A DNA stretch of 24,449 bases from NCBI GenBank assembly GCA_041389525.1, contig JAWKRR010000084.1, positions 1 to 24,449 on the forward strand. Reading direction: 5' to 3'. Both the position numbers and the translations under genes were made by a program. How positions within the stretch are numbered: the first letter of the stretch is position 1; the number at the start of each line of letters is the position of its first letter. A model generated the notes under the pieces. The model saw nothing but the letters and a program-made list of their open reading frames with translations. It searched no databases and had not been told where the DNA came from. This stretch comes from JACKFB01 sp041389525 (GTDB taxonomy: Bacteria > Myxococcota_A > UBA9042 > PHBI01 > JACKFB01). Shown here piece after piece: positions 21,054 to 24,449 of this stretch.

Positions 21054-22916
21054 ATGCCCGACCCGCCCATCGCCACCCAGCTCGCCCTCGGCCTCGACGC
21101 CCCCGCCGCCCTCGACGCCCGCCTCGACGCCCTGCGCGCCCTCATCCCCGGCGCCTTCGTCGAGGGCGAGCTCTCGCCGGAGCGACTCCTCCGCGCCCTC
21201 GGCGTCCCCGCAGCGCCCGACGCCCCGCCCGAGCGCTACGCCTTCACCTGGGCCGGCCGCGCCGACGCCTTCGCCGCCCTGCGCCAGCCCCCCGCCGGCG
21301 CCCTGCACCCCGCCCGCGCCGAGTCCGTCGCCTTCGACACCGCCGAGAACCTCGTCATCGAGGGCGACAACCTCGAGGTCCTCCAGCACCTCCGCCCCGC
21401 ATACGCAGGCCGCGTCTCGATGATCTTCATCGACCCGCCCTACAACACCGGCCACGACTTCATCTATAAGGACGACTTCCGCGAGCCGCTCGGCGCCTAC
21501 CTCGCCCAGACCGGCCAAGCCGACGCCGCCGGCCGCCTCCTGCGCAGCGACACCGAGACCGACGGCCGCCACCACTCGCGCTGGCTCTCGATGATGGCGC
21601 CGCGCCTCACCCTGGCCCGCGAGCTGCTCGCCCCCGACGGCGCCCTCTTCGTGTCCATCGACGACGGCGAGCTACCCCACCTGCGCCTGCTGCTCGACGA
21701 GGTCTTCGGCCGCGAGCACTTCGTCGCCCAGATCGCCTGGCAGAAGCGCTACACCCGCTCCAACAACACCGGCGGCTTCACCTCGGTCATCGACCACGTC
21801 CTGCTCTACCGCCGCTCCGAGGCGTTTCAGCCACGCCTGCTGCCCCGCACCGAGCGCGACGCCGCCGAGTTCAAGAACCCCGACAAGGACCCGCGCGGCC
21901 TCTGGAAACCCACGTCGTTTCTCAACCAGGTCCCCCCCGAGCGCCGCCCCAACCTCGCCTACCCCATCACCAACCCGAAGACCGGCGAGGTCACCCACAA
22001 CACCCGCAAGGCCTGGCGCACCAACCGCGAGGGCTACGAGCGCCTGCTCAGCGAGGGTCGCCTGTGGTGGGGGCGCGACGGCCGCCGCCCGATCCCCCAG
22101 GTGAAGACGTATCTCTCGGAGATCCGCCAGGGCCTCACGCCGACGAATTTCTGGAGCCACAGCTACGCCGGCCACACCGACACGGCCCACTCCGAGCTGA
22201 AGGCGCTGTTTGGCAAGAAGGTCTTCGACACGCCCAAGCCGACCCTGCTGATTCGGCGGATGCTGGAGCACGCGACCGGCCCCGACGCGCTGGTCATGGA
22301 CTTCTTCGCCGGCTCGGGCGCGACGGCCGAGGCCGTGCTGGAGCAGAACCTCGCCGACGGCGGAGAGCGCCGCTACATCCTGGTGCAGCTGCCCGAGCGG
22401 CTCGAGGGAGGGCCCTTTGAGACCATCGCTGACATCACGCGGGAGCGGGTGCGGCGGGTGGTCGCGCGGGTGGGGGAGGGCGCGGATGAGGCGGGGCGCG
22501 GGTTTCGCGCGTTTCGGCTGGAGCCGGCCCTGGTCCCGCGCTGGCCGGTGCGGCCGCTCAGCGCCGAGGAGGTCGCGCGCGAGCTGGCCCAGCAGGTAGC
22601 GGGCGCGGCGGTGCAGCCGGGCTCAGGCGCTGAGGCGGAGGCGCTCGCCTTCGAGGTGGGCCTGCGGGCGGGCGTGCCGCTCAGCGCCTCGGTCGAGCGG
22701 GTCCAGCTCGGTGCTGCGGCCGGCCTGGCCGTCGGTGGCGGCGCCCTCTGCGTCTGCCTCGCCGAGGCCATGGACGCAGACATCGCCGAGGCCATCGCCG
22801 CGCGCCGTCCGGCCCTCGCGGTCTGCCTGGAGCGCGCGTTCGGCGGCGACGACGGCCTGCGCCTGCGGGTGCGCGACCGGCTGCGCGAGGCCGACGTCAC
22901 GCTGAAGACGGTCTGA
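21054..22916 (+). CDS. mod: Type III restriction-modification system, DNA methyltransferase subunit
   Basis: The 620-residue protein is a beta-class adenine N6 methyltransferase of type III systems. Motif IV, DPPYNTG (127-133), precedes motif I, DFFAGSGATAEAVL (416-429), and ENLVIEGDNLEVL (98-110) is the typical motif X-proximal lead-in. Between motifs IV and I lies the target-recognition region (about 220-400), which sets the specificity of both modification and restriction. The length is normal for Mod. I chose ATG 21054, near the usual Mod N-terminus, although no SD is evident; a TTG at 20919 adds 45 unconserved residues. Codons are strongly C-ending up to about 22060 and shift to G-ending afterwards. 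Res follows after 2 nt. Confidence 0.93.
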   Translation: MPDPPIATQLALGLDAPAALDARLDALRALIPGAFVEGELSPERLLRALGVPAAPDAPPERYAFTWAGRADAFAALRQPPAGALHPARAESVAFDTAENLVIEGDNLEVLQHLRPAYAGRVSMIFIDPPYNTGHDFIYKDDFREPLGAYLAQTGQADAAGRLLRSDTETDGRHHSRWLSMMAPRLTLARELLAPDGALFVSIDDGELPHLRLLLDEVFGREHFVAQIAWQKRYTRSNNTGGFTSVIDHVLLYRRSEAFQPRLLPRTERDAAEFKNPDKDPRGLWKPTSFLNQVPPERRPNLAYPITNPKTGEVTHNTRKAWRTNREGYERLLSEGRLWWGRDGRRPIPQVKTYLSEIRQGLTPTNFWSHSYAGHTDTAHSELKALFGKKVFDTPKPTLLIRRMLEHATGPDALVMDFFAGSGATAEAVLEQNLADGGERRYILVQLPERLEGGPFETIADITRERVRRVVARVGEGADEAGRGFRAFRLEPALVPRWPVRPLSAEEVARELAQQVAGAAVQPGSGAEAEALAFEVGLRAGVPLSASVERVQLGAAAGLAVGGGALCVCLAEAMDADIAEAIAARRPALAVCLERAFGGDDGLRLRVRDRLREADVTLKTV

Positions 22917-22918
22917 CC

Positions 22919-24449
22919 TTGACCGTACGCTTTCAGTTCGACGCCGAGCAGCCCCACCAGCGCGAGGCCGTGGACGCGGTGGTCGACGCGCTGGCCAGCC
23001 TGGGCTCCCGGCGGCCGGTCGGGGAGGCCTCGCGCGCTGGGGTCGTCAGCCACGGGGAGCCGCTCGATCTCGGGCGGTTCCTCCTCGATGTGCAGGCGGT
23101 CCAGGCGCGCCACGGCCAGGCGCTCAGCGGCGAAGGCGAGGGCGCTGAGCTGACCGTGGAGATGGAGACAGGCACCGGAAAGACCTACGCCTACCTGCGC
23201 GCGATGCGCGAGCTCTACGCGCGCTACGGGCTGTCGCGCTTCATCGTGGTGGTGCCCAGCGTCGCCATCCGCTGCGGCGTGCTCGCGCAGATCGAGGCGC
23301 TGGCTGAACATTTTCAGGGTCTGTACCCGGAGCAGCGGGCCGAGGCGACCCTCTTCGACGCCCAATCCCTGGGCGGGGTGCGCCGCTTCGCGCGGGACTC
23401 GGGCCTCCAGATCCTCGTGATGAACATCGACGCCTTCAACAAGGGCCGAGGAAATCTGGGGCACCGTCCCGCGGACGCGCTGGGGGGCGAGACGCCCGTC
23501 GGGCTGTGCGCGGCGACCCGGCCGGTGGTCATTCTGGACGAACCGCAGAGCATGGAGGGCCCGCGCGCGCGGGCGGCGCTGGCGGAGCTTCGGGCCCTGG
23601 TCACGCTGCGCTGGTCGGCGACGCACCGGCGGGCCCCCCACTGCGTCTACCGCCTCGATCCTGTCAGGGCGTTTGCCATGGGGCTGGTCAAGCGGGTGGA
23701 GGTCGCCGCGGTCACGGCGGAGGGCGCACGCGACGCGGCCGTCACGCTGCTGCAGACCCGGGCGACCAAGCGCGGCGTGTCGGCCAAGCTGAGCGTCGAG
23801 GGGCCCGGCGGCCCGGTGGTGATGACCGTGCGAGGGGAGGGCGAGGACCTCTTCGAGGCGTCGGGCGGTGTGGAGGCCTGTCGCGGCCTCGTGGTGCGGG
23901 CGGTCGACCACGGGCTGGGGGCGGTGGACTTTGAGTCGGGGCTGCGGCTGCTGGCCGGCGCGGGTGGTCCCGACGGGGCCGCGCGCGAGGCGATCTGGCG
24001 CGCCCAGCTCGAGGAGACCGTCGCCTGCCACCTGGAGCGCGAGCTGGCTTGCCGGCGCCTGCTGCCGGCGGGCCAGCAGATGAAGGTGCTCTCGCTGGTC
24101 TTTCTCGACCGCGTCGACGACTACGCGGCCGACGACGGCGTCGTCCGGCGCGAGTTCTGCGAGGCCTGGGAGCGCGCGCGGGCCGACGAGCGCTTCGCCG
24201 GCCTCGAGCTGCCGCCCGCCGATCGCGTCCACGCGGGCTACTTCGCGCGTCGCCGCGGCGCGGCGGTGGACTCCACCGGCAAGAGCCGCGAGGACGACGA
24301 GGCCTACGCGCTGATCATGGCGGACAAATCGCGGCTCCTGTCGCCCGGCGAGCCGGTGCGCTTCGTCTTCAGCCACTCCGCGCTCCGGGAGGGCTGGGAT
24401 AACCCCAACGTCTTTCAGATCTGTACGCTGCGGCGCACGCGATCGGAGC
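22919..24449 (+). CDS. res: Type III restriction endonuclease subunit (3' end cut by the window)
   Basis: The reading frame is open from a TTG at 22919, two bases after the mod stop, to the end of the window (510 codons), so the gene is incomplete here. It is a superfamily-2 helicase-like ATPase: Walker A METGTGKT (82-89), Walker B-like DEPQ (207-210, the form usual in type III Res), motif III WSATH (232-236), and near the edge FSHSALREGWDNPN for the late helicase motifs. The C-terminal PD-(D/E)XK nuclease is expected beyond the window. Res acts only in complex with Mod, using ATP to communicate between two inversely oriented sites. There is no SD before the TTG, so translation is probably coupled to mod. 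Confidence 0.92.
   Translation, partial: MTVRFQFDAEQPHQREAVDAVVDALASLGSRRPVGEASRAGVVSHGEPLDLGRFLLDVQAVQARHGQALSGEGEGAELTVEMETGTGKTYAYLRAMRELYARYGLSRFIVVVPSVAIRCGVLAQIEALAEHFQGLYPEQRAEATLFDAQSLGGVRRFARDSGLQILVMNIDAFNKGRGNLGHRPADALGGETPVGLCAATRPVVILDEPQSMEGPRARAALAELRALVTLRWSATHRRAPHCVYRLDPVRAFAMGLVKRVEVAAVTAEGARDAAVTLLQTRATKRGVSAKLSVEGPGGPVVMTVRGEGEDLFEASGGVEACRGLVVRAVDHGLGAVDFESGLRLLAGAGGPDGAAREAIWRAQLEETVACHLERELACRRLLPAGQQMKVLSLVFLDRVDDYAADDGVVRREFCEAWERARADERFAGLELPPADRVHAGYFARRRGAAVDSTGKSREDDEAYALIMADKSRLLSPGEPVRFVFSHSALREGWDNPNVFQICTLRRTRSE

Noticed and set aside
22373..24376. 667-codon minus-strand ORF opposite res
   Set aside because: It is a shadow of the Res frame, which has Walker A, DEPQ and SAT motifs.

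Overview
The window is very G+C-rich, densely coded bacterial chromosome with almost every third codon position G or C. The gene mix includes giant TPR proteins, a response regulator with a stray histidine-kinase dimerisation segment, an FGE-fold protein, a bacterial TMTC-like membrane protein and FadL-type outer-membrane protein. With the rpoZ-lipoprotein-tmk-ribA order, this suggests a Gram-negative, Myxococcota/Deltaproteobacteria-like organism. That placement is inference from gene style, not from a marker search.

Layout. 1-260: tRNA-Gly(CCC) on the minus strand with its own promoter and terminator. 260-1063 (minus): REC-domain regulator whose promoter abuts a 42-bp perfect palindrome. 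1374-2372 (plus): diacylglycerol/lipid-kinase-family protein. 2500-5528 (plus): housekeeping cluster of rpoZ, a LolA/LolB-like lipoprotein, thymidylate kinase, and a RibBA-type protein whose RibB half has lost its catalytic residues. 9730-5569 (minus): tightly overlapped operon of a Gfo/Idh/MocA dehydrogenase, a left-handed beta-helix acyltransferase and a DegT aminotransferase (the WbpB-D-E triad for 2,3-diamino-uronic sugars), ending in a FadL-like outer-membrane protein. 10727-9822 (minus): degenerate nucleotidyltransferase-like protein, divergent from a 1,245-residue TPR protein (10931-14668). 17608-14701 (minus): double-hotdog acyl-ACP thioesterase, then an FGE-fold protein. 17609-18004: non-coding, holding a symmetrical element of antiparallel heptamer arrays inside 20-bp inverted repeats. 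18005-19912 (plus): TMTC-like multispanning TPR protein. 20029-20235: small FlgM-like protein. 20855-20322 (minus): GAF protein. 21054 to the end (plus): type III restriction-modification system, Mod complete and Res cut by the window edge.

How the genes relate. The sugar operon and the TMTC-like protein point to surface glycan or glycoprotein synthesis. The Mod/Res pair is defence. The rest is largely housekeeping plus lineage-specific proteins. I saw no integrase, transposase, CRISPR array or prophage gene. The observations most worth following are the palindrome abutting a promoter at 1158-1199, the heptamer element at 17762-17907, the dead RibB domain, the kinase-less DHp-like segment in the response regulator, and the matched leaderless promoters of the RibBA-type and TPR genes.
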